Positions 26,101-42,299 of a stretch of 64,000 nt of DNA are shown piece after piece; within the stretch, counting starts at the first letter, position 1; the number at the start of each line of letters is the position of its first letter. The position numbers and the translations under genes were made by a program. The stretch comes from Gordionus sp. m RMFG-2023. Lineage: Eukaryota > Nematomorpha > Gordioida > Chordodea > Parachordodidae. The DNA is taken from positions 66,999,561 to 67,063,560 of the forward strand of contig NC_088775.1 of the NCBI RefSeq assembly GCF_954871325.1, written 5' to 3'. The notes under the pieces are model-generated. The model did no database searches and was not told where the DNA came from. It saw only the letters and a list, made by a program, of their open reading frames with translations.

Positions 26101-29100
26101 TGTCGCGAAAGACATTTATAGAGGAAAGGCTATTATCTTAAACGTAATTTTGAATATAATAATATCATTGAACTCAGAATTTAATTTTCTATCCAAAACT
26201 GCTTAGATGTATTTTTTACGTTTCCGGTTCACAAAATAAATATTTTATCGCGAAAGACATTTATATGGGAAATGCTAACATCTTAAACGTAATTTTGAAT
26301 ATAATTATATCATTAAACTCAGAATTTAACCGCTTAGATGTATTTTTTTACGTTTCCGGTTCACAAAATAAATTTTTTGTCGCGAAAGACATTTATAGGG
26401 GAAGGGCTAACATCTTAAACGTAATTTTGAATATAATTATATCATTGAACTCAGAATTTAATTTTCTATCCAAAACTGCTTAGATGTATTTTTTACGTTT
26501 CCGGTTCACAAAATAAATATTTTATCGCGAAAGACATTTATATGGGAAATGCTAACATCTTAAACGTAATTTTGAATATAATTATATCATTAAACTCAGA
26601 ATTTAACCGCTTAGATGTATTTTTTTACGTTTCCGGTTCACAAAATAGATTTTTGTCGCGAAAGACATTTATAGGGGAAAGGCTAACATCTTAAACGTAA
26701 TTTTGAATATAATAATATCATTGAACTCAGAATTTAATTCTATATCCAAAACTGCTTAGATGTATTTTTTTACGTTTCCGGTTCACAAAATAAATTTTTT
26801 GTCGCTAAGGACATTTATAGGGGAAGGGCTAACATCTTAAACGTAATTTTGAATATAATTATATCATTGAACTCAGAATTTAATTCTCTATCCAAAACCG
26901 CTTAGATGTATTTTTTTACGTTTCCGGTTCACAAAATATATATTTTGTCGCGTAAGACATTTATAGGGGAAAGGCTAACATCTTAAACGTAATTTTGAAT
27001 ATAATTATATCATTGAACTCAGAATCTAATTCTCTATCCAAAACTGCTTAGATGTATTTTTTTACGTTTCCGGTTCACAAAATAAATTTTTTGTCGCGAA
27101 AGACATTTATAGAGGAAAGGCTATTATCTTAAACGTAATTTTGAATATAATTATATTGAACTCAGAATTTAATTTCCTATCCAACACCGCTTAGATGTAT
27201 TTTTTTACGTTTCCGGTTCATAAAATAAATATTTTGTCGCGAAAGACATTTATAGATAAAAGGCTAACATCTTAAACGTAATTTTGAATATAATTATATC
27301 ATTGAACTCAGAATCTAATTCTCTATCCAAAACCGCTTAGATGTATTTTTTTACGTTTCCGGTTCCCAAAATTAATATTTTGTCGCGAAAGACATTTATA
27401 GATAAAAGGCTAACATCTTAAACGTAATTTTGAATATAATTATATCATTGAACTCAGAATCTAATTCTCTATCCAAAACCGCTTAGATATATTTTTTTAC
27501 GTTTCCGGTTCACAAAATAAATTTTTTGTCGCGAAAGACATTTATAGAGGAAAGGCTATTATCTTAAACGTAATTTTGAATATAATTATATCATTGAACT
27601 CAGAATTTAATTCTCTATCCAAAACTGCTTAGATGTATTTTTTTACGTTTCCGGTTCACAAAATAAATTTTTTGTCGCGAAAGACATTTATAGAGGAAAG
27701 GCTATTATCTTAAACGTAATTTTGAATATAATTATATTGAACTCAGAATTTAATTTCCTATCCAACACCGCTTAGATGTATTTTTTTACGTTTCCCGTTC
27801 ACAAAATAAATTTTTTGTCGCGAAAGACATTTATAAAGGAAGGGCTAACATCTTAAACGTAATTTTGATTATAATTATATCATTGAACTCAGAATTTAAT
27901 TCTCTATCCAAAACTGCTTAGATGTATTATTTTACGTTTCCGGTTCACAAAATAAATATTTTATCGCGAAAGACATTTATATGGGAAAGGCTAACATCTT
28001 AAACGTAATTTTGAATATAATTATATCATTAAACTCAGAATTTAACCGCTTAGATGTATTTTTTTACGTTAACGGTTCACAAAATAGATTTTTGTCGCGA
28101 AAGACATTTATAGGGGAAAGGCTAACATCTTAATCGTAATTTTGAATATAATTATATCATTGAACTCAGAATTTAATTCTCTATCCAAAACTGCTTAGAT
28201 GTATTTTTTTACGTTTCCGGTTCACAAAATAAATATTTTATCGCGAAAGACATTTATATGGGAAAGGCTAACATCTTAAACGTAATTTTGAATATAATTA
28301 TATCATTGAACTCAGAATTTAATTCTCTATCCAAAACCGCTTAGATATATTTTTTTACGTTTCCGGTTCACAAAATAAATTTTTTGTCGCGAAAGACATT
28401 TATAGGGGAAGGGCTAACATCTTAAACGTAATTTTGAATATAATTATATCATTGAACTCAGAATTTAATTTTCTATCCAAAACTGCTTAGATGTATTTTT
28501 TTACGTTTCCGGTTCACAAAATAAATATTTTATCGCGAAAGACATTTATAGGGGAAAGGCTAACATCTTAAACGTAATTTTGAATATAATAATATCATTG
28601 AACTCAGAATTTAATTCTATATCCAAAACTGCTTAGATGTATTTTTTTACGTTTCCGGTTCACAAAATAAATATTTTGTCGCGAAAGACATTTATAGGGG
28701 AAAGGCTAACATCTTAAACGTAATTTTGAATATAATTATATCATTGAACACAGAATTTAATTTCCTATCCAAAACCGCTTAGATGTATATTTTTACGTTT
28801 CCGGTTCACAAAATAAATTTTTTGTCGCGAAAGACATTTATAGGGGAAAGGCTAACATCTTAAACGTAATTTTGAATATAATAATATCATTGAACTCAGA
28901 ATTTAATTCTATATCCAAAACTGCTTAGATGTATTTTTTTACGTTTCCGGTTCACAAAATAAATTTTTTGTCGCGAAGGACATTTATAGGGGAAGGGCTA
29001 ACATCTTAAACGTAATTTTGAATATAATTATATCATTGAACTCAGAATTTAATTCTCTATCCAAAACCGCTTAGATGTATTTTTTTACGTTTCCGGTTCA

Positions 29101-29320
29101 CAAAATATATATTTTGTCGCGTAAGACATTTATAGGGGAAAGGCTAACATCTTAAACGTAATTTTGAATATAATTATATCATTGAACTCAGAATCTAATT
29201 CTCTATCCAAAACTGCTTAGATGTATTTTTTTACGTTTCCGGTTCACAAAATAAATTTTTTGTCGCGAAAGACATTTATAGAGGAAAGGCTATTATCTTA
29301 AACGTAATTTTGAATATAAT
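23180..29320 (+). repeat. 3160-bp tandem block duplication (about 22 monomers)
   Basis: The unique variant GTCGCTAAGG at 23641 recurs at 26801, and TCATTGAACACAG near 25581 recurs near 28741; both offsets are 3160 bp. Sequence agrees over about 23180-26160 against 26340-29320, with only rare differences such as TTTACCTTT against TTTACGTTT near 23335. This is a direct tandem duplication inside the B core and is younger than the divergence of its monomers. Confidence 0.9.
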
Positions 29321-30399
29321 TATATTGAACTCAGAATTTAATTTCCTATCCAACACCGCTTAGATGTATTTTTTTACGTTTCCCGTTCACAAAATAAATT
29401 TTTTGTCGCGAAAGACATTTATAAAGGAAGGGCTAACATCTTAAACGTAATTTTGATTATAATTATATCATTGAACTCAGAATTTAATTCTCTATCCAAA
29501 ACTGCTTAGATGTATTATTTTACGTTTCCGGTTCACAAAATAAATATTTTATCGCGAAAGACATTTATATGGGAAAGGCTAACATCTTAAACGTAATTTT
29601 GAATATAATTATATCATTAAACTCAGAATTTAACCGCTTAGATGTATTTTTTTACGTTAACGGTTCACAAAATAGATTTTTGTCGCGAAAGACATTTATA
29701 GGGGAAAGGCTAACATCTTAATCGTAATTTTGAATATAATTATATCATTGAACTCAGAATTTAATTCTCTATCCAAAACTGCTTAGATGTATTTTTTTAC
29801 GTTTCCGGTTCACAAAATAAATATTTTATCGCGAAAGACATTTATATGGGAAAGGCTAACATCTTAAACGTAATTTTGAATATAATTATATCATTGAACT
29901 CAGAATTTAATTCTCTATCCAAAACCGCTTAGATGTATTTTTTACGTTTCCGGTTCACAAAATATATATTTTGTCGCGAAAGACATTTATAGGGGAAAGG
30001 CTAACATCTTAAACGTATTTTTGAATATAATTATATCAGTGAACTCAGAATTTAATTCTCTATCCAAAACTGCTTAGATGTATTTTTTTACGTTTCCGGT
30101 TCACAAAATAAATATTTTATCGCGAAAGACATTTATATTGGAAAGGCTAACATCTTAAACGTAATTTTGAATATAATTATATCATTAAACTCAGAATTTA
30201 ACCGCTTAGATGTATTTTTTTACGTTTCCGGTTCACAAAATAGATTTTTATCGCGAAAGACATTTATATGGGAAAGGCTAACATCTTTAACGTAATTTTG
30301 AATATAATAATATCATTGAACTCAGAAATTAATTCTATATCCAAAACTGCTTAGATGTACTTTTTTACGTTTCCGGTTCACAAAATAAATTTTTTGTCG

Positions 30400-33300
30400 C
30401 GAAAGACATTTATAGAGGATAGGCTAACATCTTAAACGTAATTTTGAATATAATTATATCATTGAACTCAGAATTTAATTCTCTATCCAAAACCGCTTAG
30501 ATATATTTTTTTACGTTTCCGGTTCACAAAATAAATTTTTTGTCGCGAAAGACATTTATAGGGGAAGGGCTAACATCTTAAACGTAATTTTGAATATAAT
30601 TATATCATTGAACTCAGAATCTAATTCTCTACCCAAAACTGCTTAGATGTATTTTTTTACGTTTCCTGTTCACAAAATAGATTTTTATCGCGAAAGACAT
30701 TTATATGGGAAAGGCTAACATCTTAAACGTAATTTTGATTATAATTATATCATTGAACTCAGAATTTAATTCTCTATCCAACACCGCTTAGATGTATTTT
30801 TTTACGTTTCCGGTTCATAAAATAAATATTTTGTCGCGAAAGACATTTATAGATAAAAGGCTAACATCTTAAACGTAATTTTGAATATAATTATATCATT
30901 GAACTCAGAATCTAATTCTCTATCCAAAACCGCTTAGATGTATTTTTTTACGTTTCCGGTTCCCAAAATAAATATTTTGTCGCGAAAGACATTTATAGAT
31001 GAAAGGCTAACATCTTAAACGTAATTTTGAATATAATTATATCATTGAACTCAGAATCTAATTCTCTATCCAAAACCGCTTAGATATATTTTTTTACGTT
31101 TCCGGTTCACAAAATAAATTTTTTGTCGCGAAAGACATTTATAGAGGAAAGGCTATTATCTTAAACGTAATTTTGAATATAATTATATCATTGAACTCAG
31201 AATTTAATTCTCTATCCAAAACTGCTTAGATGTATTTTTTTACGTTTCCGGTTCACAAAATAAATTTTTTGTCGCGAAAGACATTTATAGAGGAAAGGCT
31301 ATTATCTTAAACGTAATTTTGAATATAATTATATTGAACTCAGAATTTAATTTCCTATCCAACACCGCTTAGATGTATTTTTTTACGTTTCCCGTTCACA
31401 AAATAAATTTTTTGTCGCGAAAGACATTTATAAAGGAAGGGCTAACATCTTAACCGTAATTTTGATTATAATTATATCATTGAACTCAGAATTTAATTCT
31501 CTATCCAAAACTGCTTAGATGTATTATTTTACGTTTCCGGTTCACAAAATAAATATTTTATCGCGAAAGACATTTATAGGGGAAAGGCTAACATCTTAAA
31601 CGTAATTTTGAATATAATTATATCATTGAACACAGAATTTAATTTCCTATCCAAAACCGCTTAGATGTATATTTTTACGTTTCCGGTTCACAAAATAAAT
31701 ATTTTATCGCGAAAGACATTTATATGGGAAAGGCTAACATCTTAAACGTAATTTTGAATATAATTATATCATTGAACTCAGAATTTAATTCTCTATCCAA
31801 AACCGCTTAGATATATTTTTTTACGTTTCCGGTTCACAAAATAAATTTTTTGTCGCGAAAGACATTTATAGGGGAAGGGCTAACATCTTAAACGTAATTT
31901 TGAATATAATTATATCATTGAACTCAGAATTTAATTTTCTATCCAAAACTGCTTAGATGTATTTTTTTACGTTTCCGGTTCACAAAATAAATATTTTATC
32001 GCGAAAGACATTTATAGGGGAAAGGCTAACATCTTAAACGTAATTTTGAATATAATAATATCATTGAACTCAGAATTTAATTCTATATCTAAAACTGCTT
32101 AGATGTATTTTTTTACGTTTCCGGTTCACAAAATAAATATTTTGTCGCGAAAGACATTTATAGGTGAAAGGCTAACATCTTAAACGTAATTTTGAATATA
32201 ATTATATCATTGAACACAGAATTTAATTTCCTATCCAAAACCGCTTAGATGTATATTTTTACGTTTCCGGTTCACAAAATAAATTTTTTGTCGCGAAAGA
32301 CATTTATAGGGGAAAGGCTAACATCTTAAACGTAATTTTGAATATAATAATATCATTGAACTCAGAATTTAATTCTATATCCAAAACTGCTTAGATGTAT
32401 TTTTTTACGTTTCCGGTTCACAAAATAAATTTTTTGTCGCGAAGGACATTTATAGGGGAAGGGCTAACATCTTAAACGTAATTTTGAATATAATTATATC
32501 ATTGAACTCAGAATTTAATTCTCTATCCAAAACCGCTTAGATGTATTTTTTTACGTTTCCGATTCACAAAATATATATTTTGTCGCGTAAGACATTTATA
32601 GGGGAAAGGCTAACATCTTAAACGTAATTTTGAATATAATTATATCATTGAACTCAGAATCTAATTCTCTATCCAAAACTGCTTAGATGTATTTTTTTAC
32701 GTTTCCGGTTCACAAAATAAATTTTTTGTCGCGAAAGACATTTATAGAGGAAAGGCTATTATCTTAAACGTAATTTTGAATATAATTATATTGAACTCAG
32801 AATTTAATTTCCTATCCAACACCGCTTAGATGTATTTTTTTACGTTTCCCGTTCACAAAATAAATTTTTTGTCGCGAAAGACATTTATAAAGGAAGGGCT
32901 AACATCTTAAACGTAATTTTGATTATAATTATATCATTGAACTCAGAATTTAATTCTCTATCCAAAACTGCTTAGATGTATTATTTTACGTTTCCGGTTC
33001 ACAAAATAAATATTTTATCGCGAAAGACATTTATATGGGAAAGGCTAACATCTTAAACGTAATTTTGAATATAATTATATCATTAAACTCAGAATTTAAC
33101 CGCTTAGATGTATTTTTTTACGTTAACGGTTCACAAAATAGATTTTTGTCGCGAAAGACATTTATAGGGGAAAGGCTAACATCTTAATCGTAATTTTGAA
33201 TATAATTATATCATTGAACTCAGAATTTAATTCTCTATCCAAAACTGCTTAGATGTATTTTTTTACGTTTCCGGTTCACAAAATAAATATTTTATCGCGA

Positions 33301-36300
33301 AAGACATTTATATGGGAAAGGCTAACATCTTAAACGTAATTTTGAATATAATTATATCATTGAACTCAGAATTTAATTCTCTATCAAAAACCGCTTAGAT
33401 GTATTTTTTACGTTTCCGGTTCACAAAATATATATTTTGTCGCGAAAGACATTTATAGGGGAAAGGCTAACATCTTAAACGTATTTTTGAATATAATTAT
33501 ATCAGTGAACTCAGAATTTAATTCTCTATCCAAAACTGCTTAGATGTATTTTTTTACGTTTCCGGTTCACAAAATAAATATTTTATCGCGAAAGACATTT
33601 ATATTGGAAAGGCTAACATCTTAAACGTAATTTTGAATATAATTATATCATTAAACTCAGAATTTAACCGCTTAGATGTATTTTTTTACGTTTCCGGTTC
33701 ACAAAATTGATTTTTATCGCGAAAGACATTTATATGGGAAAGGCTAACATCTTTAACGTAATTTTGAATATAATAATATCATTGAACTCAGAAATTAATT
33801 CTATATCCAAAACTGCTTAGATGTACTTTTTTACGTTTCCGGTTCACAAAATAAATTTTTTGTCGCGAAAGACATTTATAGAGGATAGGCTAACATCTTA
33901 AACGTAATTTTGAATATAATTATATCATTGAACTCAGAATTTAATTCTCTATCCAAAACCGCTTAGATATATTTTTTTACGTTTCCGGTTCACAAAATAA
34001 ATTTTTTCTCGCGAAAGACATTTATAGGGGAAGGGCTAACATCTTAAACGTAATTTTGAATATAATTATATCATTGAACTCAGAATCTAATTCTCTACCC
34101 AAAACTGCTTAGATGTATTTTTTTACGTTTCCTGTTCACAAAATAGATTTTTATCGCGAAAGACATTTATATGGGAAAGGCTAACATCTTAAACGTAATT
34201 TTGATTATAATTATATCATTGAACTCAGAATTTAATTCTCTATCCAAAACCGCTTAGATATATTTTTTTACGTTTTCGGTTCACAAAATAAATTTTTTGT
34301 CGCGAAAGACATTTATATGGGAAGGGCTAACATCTTAAACGTAATTTTGAATATAATTATATCATTGAACTCAGAATTTAATTTTCTATCCAAAACTGCT
34401 TAGATGTATTTTTTTACGTTTCCGGTTCACAAAATAAATATTTTATCGCGAAAGACATTTATATGGGAAAGGCTAACATCTTAAACGTAATTTTGAATAT
34501 AATTATATCATTAAACTCAGAATTTAACCGCTTAGATGTATTTTTTTACGTTTCCTGTTCACAAAATAGATTTTTATCGCGAAAGACATTTATATGGGAA
34601 AGGCTAACATCTTTAACGTAATTTTGAATATAATAATATCATTGAACTCAGAAATTAATTCTATATCCAAAACTGCTTAGATGTACTTTTTTACGTTTCC
34701 GGTTCACAAAATAAATTTTTTGTCGCGAAAGACATTTATAGAGGATAGGCTAACATCTTAAACGTAATTTTGAATATAATTATATCATTGAACTCAGAAT
34801 TTAATTCTCTATCCAAAACCGCTTAGATATATTTTTTTACGTTTCCGGTTCACAAAATAAATTTTTTGTCGCGAAAGACATTTATAGGGGAAGGGCTAAC
34901 ATCTTAAACGTAATTTTGAATATAATTATATCATTGAACTCAGAATTTAATTTTCTATCCAAAACTGCTTAGATGTATTTTTTTACGTTTCCGGTTCACA
35001 AAATAAATATTTTATCGCGAAAGACATTTATATGGGAAAGGCTAACATCTTAAACGTAATTTTGAATATAATTATATCATTAAACTCAGAATTTAACCGC
35101 TTAGATGTATTTTTTTACGTTTCCGGTTCACAAAATAGATTTTTGTCGCGAAAGACATTTATAGGGGAAAGGCTAACATCTTAAACGTAATTTTGAATAT
35201 AATAATATCATTGAACTCAGAATTTAATTCTATATCCAAAACTGCTTAGATGTATTTTTTTACGTTTCCGGTTCACAAAATAAATTTTTTGTCGCGAAGG
35301 ACATTTATAGGGGAAGGGCTAACATCTTAAACGTAATTTTGAATATAATTATATCATTGAACTCTGAATTTAATTCTCTATCCAAAACCGCTTAGATGTA
35401 TTTTTTTACGTTTCCGGTTCACAAAATATATATTTTGTCGCGTAAGACATTTATAGATAAAAGGCTAACATCTTAAACGTAATTTTGAATATAATTATAT
35501 CATTGAACTCAGAATCTAATTCTCTATCCAAAACTGCTTAGATGTATTTTTTTACGTTTCCGGTTCACAAAATAAATTTTTTGTCGCGAAAGACATTTAT
35601 AGAGGAAAGGCTATTATCTTAAACGTAATTTTGAATATAATTATATTGAACTCAGAATTTAATTTCCTATCCAACACCGCTTAGATGTATTTTTTTACGT
35701 TTCCGGTTCACAAAATATATATTTTGTCGCGTAAGACATTTATAGATAAAAGGCTAACATCTTAAACGTAATTTTGAATATAATTATATCATTGAACTCA
35801 GAATCTAATTCTCTATCCAAAACTGCTTAGATGTATTTTTTTACGTTTCCGGTTCACAAAATAAATTTTTTGTCGCGAAAGACATTTATAGAGGAAAGGC
35901 TATTATCTTAAACGTAATTTTGAATATAATTATATTGAACTCAGAATTTAATTTCCTATCCAACACCGCTTAGATGTATTTTTTTACGTTTCCGGTTCAT
36001 AAAATAAATATTTTGTCGCGAAAGACATTTATAGATAAAAGGCTAACATCTTAAACGTAATTTTGAATATAATTATATCATTGAACTCAGAATCTAATTC
36101 TCTATCCAAAACCGCTTAGATGTATTTTTTTACGTTTCCGGTTCACAAAATAAATATTTTGTCGCGAAAGACATTTATAGATAAAAGGCTAACATCTTAA
36201 ACGTAATTTTGAATATAATTATATCATTGAACTCAGAATTTAATTCTCTATCCAAAACCGCTTAGATATATTTTTTTACGTTTCCGGTTCACAAAATAAA

Positions 36301-39300
36301 TTTTTTGTCGCGAAAGACATTTATAGGGGAAGGGCTAACATCTTAAACGTAATTTTGAATATAATTATATCATTGAACTCAGAATCTAATTCTCTACCCA
36401 AAACTGCTTAGATGTATTTTTTTACGTTTCCTGTTCACAAAATAGATTTTTATCGCGAAAGACATTTATATGGGAAAGGCTAACATCTTAAACGTAATTT
36501 TGATTATAATTATATCATTGAACTCAGAATTTAATTCTCTATCCAACACCGCTTAGATGTATTTTTTTACGTTTCCGGTTCATAAAATAAATATTTTGTC
36601 GCGAAAGACATTTATAGATAAAAGGCTAACATCTTAAACGTAATTTTGAATATAATTATATCATTGAACTCAGAATCTAATTCTCTATCCAAAACCGCTT
36701 AGATGTATTTTTTTACGTTTCCGGTTCCCAAAATAAATATTTTGTCGCGAAAGACATTTATAGATAAAAGGCTAACATCTTAAACGTAATTTTGAATATA
36801 ATTATATCATTGAACTCAGAATCTAATTCTCTATCCAAAACCGCTTAGATATATTTTTTTACGTTTCCGGTTCACAAAATAAATTTTTTGTCGCGAAAGA
36901 CATTTATAGAGGAAAGGCTATTATCTTAAACGTAATTTTGAATATAATTATATCATTGAACTCAGAATTTAATTCTCTATCCAAAACTGCTTAGATGTAT
37001 TTTTTTACGTTTCCGGTTCACAAAATAAATTTTTTGTCGCGAAAGACATTTATAGAGGAAAGGCTATTATCTTAAACGTAATTTTGAATATAATTATATT
37101 GAACTCAGAATTTAATTTCCTATCCAACACCGCTTAGATGTATTTTTTTACGTTTCCCGTTCACAAAATAAATTTTTTGTCGCGAAAGACATTTATAAAG
37201 GAAGGGCTAACATCTTAACCGTAATTTTGATTATAATTATATCATTGAACTCAGAATTTAATTCTCTATCCAAAACTGCTTAGATGTATTATTTTACGTT
37301 TCCGGTTCACAAAATAAATATTTTATCGCGAAAGACATTTATATGGGAAAGGCTAACATCTTAAACGTAATTTTGAATATAATTATATCATTAAACTCAG
37401 AATTTAACCGCTTAGATGTATTTTTTTACGTTAACGGTTCACAAAATAGATTTTTGTCGCGAAAGACATTTATAGGGGAAAGGCTAACATCTTAATCGTA
37501 ATTTTGAATATAATTATATCATTGAACTCAGAATTTAATTCTCTATCCAAAACTGCTTAGATGTATTTTTTTACGTTTCCGGTTCACAAAATAAATATTT
37601 TATCGCGAAAGACATTTATATGGGAAAGGCTAACATCTTAAACGTAATTTTGAATATAATTATATCATTGAACTCAGAATTTAATTCTCTATCCAAAACC
37701 GCTTAGATATATTTTTTTACGTTTCCGGTTCACAAAATAAATTTTTTGTCGCGAAAGACATTTATAGGGGAAGGGCTAACATCTTAAACGTAATTTTGAA
37801 TATAATTATATCATTGAACTCAGAATTTAATTTTCTATCCAAAACTGCTTAGATGTATTTTTTTACGTTTCCGGTTCACAAAATAAATATTTTATCGCGA
37901 AAGACATTTATAGGGGAAAGGCTAACATCTTAAACGTAATTTTGAATATAATAATATCATTGAACTCAGAATTTAATTCTATATCCAAAACTGCTTAGAT
38001 GTATTTTTTTACGTTTCCGGTTCACAAAATAAATATTTTGTCGCGAAAGACATTTATAGGGGAAAGGCTAACATCTTAAACGTAATTTTGAATATAATTA
38101 TATCATTGAACACAGAATTTAATTTCCTATCCAAAACCGCTTAGATGTATATTTTTACGTTTCCGGTTCACAAAATAAATTTTTTGTCGCGAAAGACATT
38201 TATAGGGGAAAGGCTAACATCTTAAACGTAATTTTGAATATAATAATATCATTGAACTCAGAATTTAATTCTATATCCAAAACTGCTTAGATGTATTTTT
38301 TTACGTTTCCGGTTCACAAAATAAATTTTTTGTCGCGAAGGACATTTATAGGGGAAGGGCTAACATCTTAAACGTAATTTTGAATATAATTATATCATTG
38401 AACTCAGAATTTAATTCTCTATCCAAAACCGCTTAGATGTATTTTTTTACGTTTCCGATTCACAAAATATATATTTTGTCGCGTAAGACATTTATAGGGG
38501 AAAGGCTAACATCTTAAACGTAATTTTGAATATAATTATATCATTGAACTCAGAATCTAATTCTCTATCCAAAACTGCTTAGATGTATTTTTTTACGTTT
38601 CCGGTTCACAAAATAAATTTTTTGTCGCGAAAGACATTTATAGAGGAAAGGCTATTATCTTAAACGTAATTTTGAATATAATTATATTGAACTCAGAATT
38701 TAATTTCCTATCCAACACCGCTTAGATGTATTTTTTTACGTTTCCCGTTCACAAAATAAATTTTTTGTCGCGAAAGACATTTATAAAGGAAGGGCTAACA
38801 TCTTAAACGTAATTTTGATTATAATTATATCATTGAACTCAGAATTTAATTCTCTATCCAAAACTGCTTAGATGTATTATTTTACGTTTCCGGTTCACAA
38901 AATAAATATTTTATCGCGAAAGACATTTATATGGGAAAGGCTAACATCTTAAACGTAATTTTGAATATAATTATATCATTAAACTCAGAATTTAACCGCT
39001 TAGATGTATTTTTTTACGTTAACGGTTCACAAAATAGATTTTTGTCGCGAAAGACATTTATAGGGGAAAGGCTAACATCTTAATCGTAATTTTGAATATA
39101 ATTATATCATTGAACTCAGAATTTAATTCTCTATCCAAAACTGCTTAGATGTATTTTTTTACGTTTCCGGTTCACAAAATAAATATTTTATCGCGAAAGA
39201 CATTTATATGGGAAAGGCTAACATCTTAAACGTAATTTTGAATATAATTATATCATTGAACTCAGAATTTAATTCTCTATCCAAAACCGCTTAGATGTAT

Positions 39301-42130
39301 TTTTTACGTTTCCGGTTCACAAAATATATATTTTGTCGCGAAAGACATTTATAGGGGAAAGGCTAACATCTTAAACGTATTTTTGAATATAATTATATCA
39401 GTGAACTCAGAATTTAATTCTCTATCCAAAACTGCTTAGATGTATTTTTTTACGTTTCCGGTTCACAAAATAAATATTTTATCGCGAAAGACATTTATAT
39501 TGGAAAGGCTAACATCTTAAACGTAATTTTGAATATAATTATATCATTAAACTCAGAATTTAACCGCTTAGATGTATTTTTTTACGTTTCCGGTTCACAA
39601 AATTGATTTTTATCGCGAAAGACATTTATATGGGAAAGGCTAACATCTTTAACGTAATTTTGAATATAATAATATCATTGAACTCAGAAATTAATTCTAT
39701 ATCCAAAACTGCTTAGATGTACTTTTTTACGTTTCCGGTTCACAAAATAAATTTTTTGTCGCGAAAGACATTTATAGAGGATAGGCTAACATCTTAAACG
39801 TAATTTTGAATATAATTATATCATTGAACTCAGAATTTAATTCTCTATCCAAAACCGCTTAGATATATTTTTTTACGTTTCCGGTTCACAAAATAAATTT
39901 TTTGTCGCGAAAGACATTTATAGGGGAAGGGCTAACATCTTAAACGTAATTTTGAATATAATTATATCATTGAACTCAGAATCTAATTCTCTACCCAAAA
40001 CTGCTTAGATGTATTTTTTTACGTTTCCTGTTCACAAAATAGATTTTTATCGCGAAAGACATTTATATGGGAAAGGCTAACATCTTAAACGTAATTTTGA
40101 TTATAATTATATCATTGAACTCAGAATTTAATTCTCTATCCAAAACCGCTTAGATATATTTTTTTACGTTTTCGGTTCACAAAATAAATTTTTTGTCGCG
40201 AAAGACATTTATATGGGAAGGGCTAACATCTTAAACGTAATTTTGAATATAATTATATCATTGAACTCAGAATTTAATTTTCTATCCAAAACTGCTTAGA
40301 TGTATTTTTTTACGTTTCCGGTTCACAAAATAAATATTTTATCGCGAAAGACATTTATATGGGAAAGGCTAACATCTTAAACGTAATTTTGAATATAATT
40401 ATATCATTAAACTCAGAATTTAACCGCTTAGATGTATTTTTTTACGTTTCCTGTTCACAAAATAGATTTTTATCGCGAAAGACATTTATATGGGAAAGGC
40501 TAACATCTTTAACGTAATTTTGAATATAATAATATCATTGAACTCAGAAATTAATTCTATATCCAAAACTGCTTAGATGTACTTTTTTACGTTTCCGGTT
40601 CACAAAATAAATTTTTTGTCGCGAAAGACATTTATAGAGGATAGGCTAACATCTTAAACGTAATTTTGAATATAATTATATCATTGAACTCAGAATTTAA
40701 TTCTCTATCCAAAACCGCTTAGATATATTTTTTTACGTTTCCGGTTCACAAAATAAATTTTTTGTCGCGAAAGACATTTATAGGGGAAGGGCTAACATCT
40801 TAAACGTAATTTTGAATATAATTATATCATTGAACTCAGAATTTAATTTTCTATCCAAAACTGCTTAGATGTATTTTTTTACGTTTCCGGTTCACAAAAT
40901 AAATATTTTATCGCGAAAGACATTTATATGGGAAAGGCTAACATCTTAAACGTAATTTTGAATATAATTATATCATTAAACTCAGAATTTAACCGCTTAG
41001 ATGTATTTTTTTACGTTTCCGGTTCACAAAATAGATTTTTGTCGCGAAAGACATTTATAGGGGAAAGGCTAACATCTTAAACGTAATTTTGAATATAATA
41101 ATATCATTGAACTCAGAATTTAATTCTATATCCAAAACTGCTTAGATGTATTTTTTTACGTTTCCGGTTCACAAAATAAATTTTTTGTCGCGAAGGACAT
41201 TTATAGGGGAAGGGCTAACATCTTAAACGTAATTTTGAATATAATTATATCATTGAACTCAGAATTTAATTCTCTATCCAAAACCGCTTAGATGTATTTT
41301 TTTACGTTTCCGGTTCACAAAATATATATTTTGTCGCGTAAGACATTTATAGATAAAAGGCTAACATCTTAAACGTAATTTTGAATATAATTATATCATT
41401 GAACTCAGAATCTAATTCTCTATCCAAAACTGCTTAGATGTATTTTTTTACGTTTCCGGTTCACAAAATAAATTTTTTGTCGCGAAAGACATTTATAGAG
41501 GAAAGGCTATTATCTTAAACGTAATTTTGAATATAATTATATTGAACTCAGAATTTAATTTCCTATCCAACACCGCTTAGATGTATTTTTTTACGTTTCC
41601 GGTTCACAAAATATATATTTTGTCGCGTAAGACATTTATAGATAAAAGGCTAACATCTTAAACGTAATTTTGAATATAATTATATCATTGAACTCAGAAT
41701 CTAATTCTCTATCCAAAACTGCTTAGATGTATTTTTTTACGTTTCCGGTTCACAAAATAAATTTTTTGTCGCGAAAGACATTTATAGAGGAAAGGCTATT
41801 ATCTTAAACGTAATTTTGAATATAATTATATTGAACTCAGAATTTAATTTCCTATCCAACACCGCTTAGATGTATTTTTTTACGTTTCCGGTTCATAAAA
41901 TAAATATTTTGTCGCGAAAGACATTTATAGATAAAAGGCTAACATCTTAAACGTAATTTTGAATATAATTATATCATTGAACTCAGAATCTAATTCTCTA
42001 TCCAAAACCGCTTAGATATATTTTTTTACGTTTCCGGTTCACAAAATAAATATTTTGTCGCGAAAGACATTTATAGATAAAAGGCTAACATCTTAAACGT
42101 AATTTTGAATATAATTATATCATTGAACTC
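30400..42130 (+). repeat. 5.77/5.90-kb tandem block duplication (about 40-41 monomers)
   Basis: Markers from 31.7 to 36.2 kb recur 5896 bp to the right: TTTCCGATTCAC at about 32558 and 38454, ACGTTTTCGG at about 34270 and 40166, and the rare GTACTTTTTT variants at 33823/39719 and 34683/40579. Left of about 31.6 kb the offset is 5765 bp (CTTAACCGTAA near 31449 and 37214; the CTACCCAAAACTG marker near 30629 and 36394), because one copy carries one short unit more. One private change (TTTTCTCGCG near 34007 against TTTTGTCGCG in the other copy) separates the copies. Confidence 0.9.
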
Positions 42131-42299
42131 AGAATCTAATTCTCTATCCAAAACCGCTTAGATATATTTTTTTACGTTTCCGGTTCACAAAATAAATTTT
42201 TTGTCGCGAAAGACATTTATAGAGGAAAGGCTATTATCTTAAACGTAATTTTGAATATAATTATATTGAACTCAGAATTTAATTTCCTATCCAACACCG

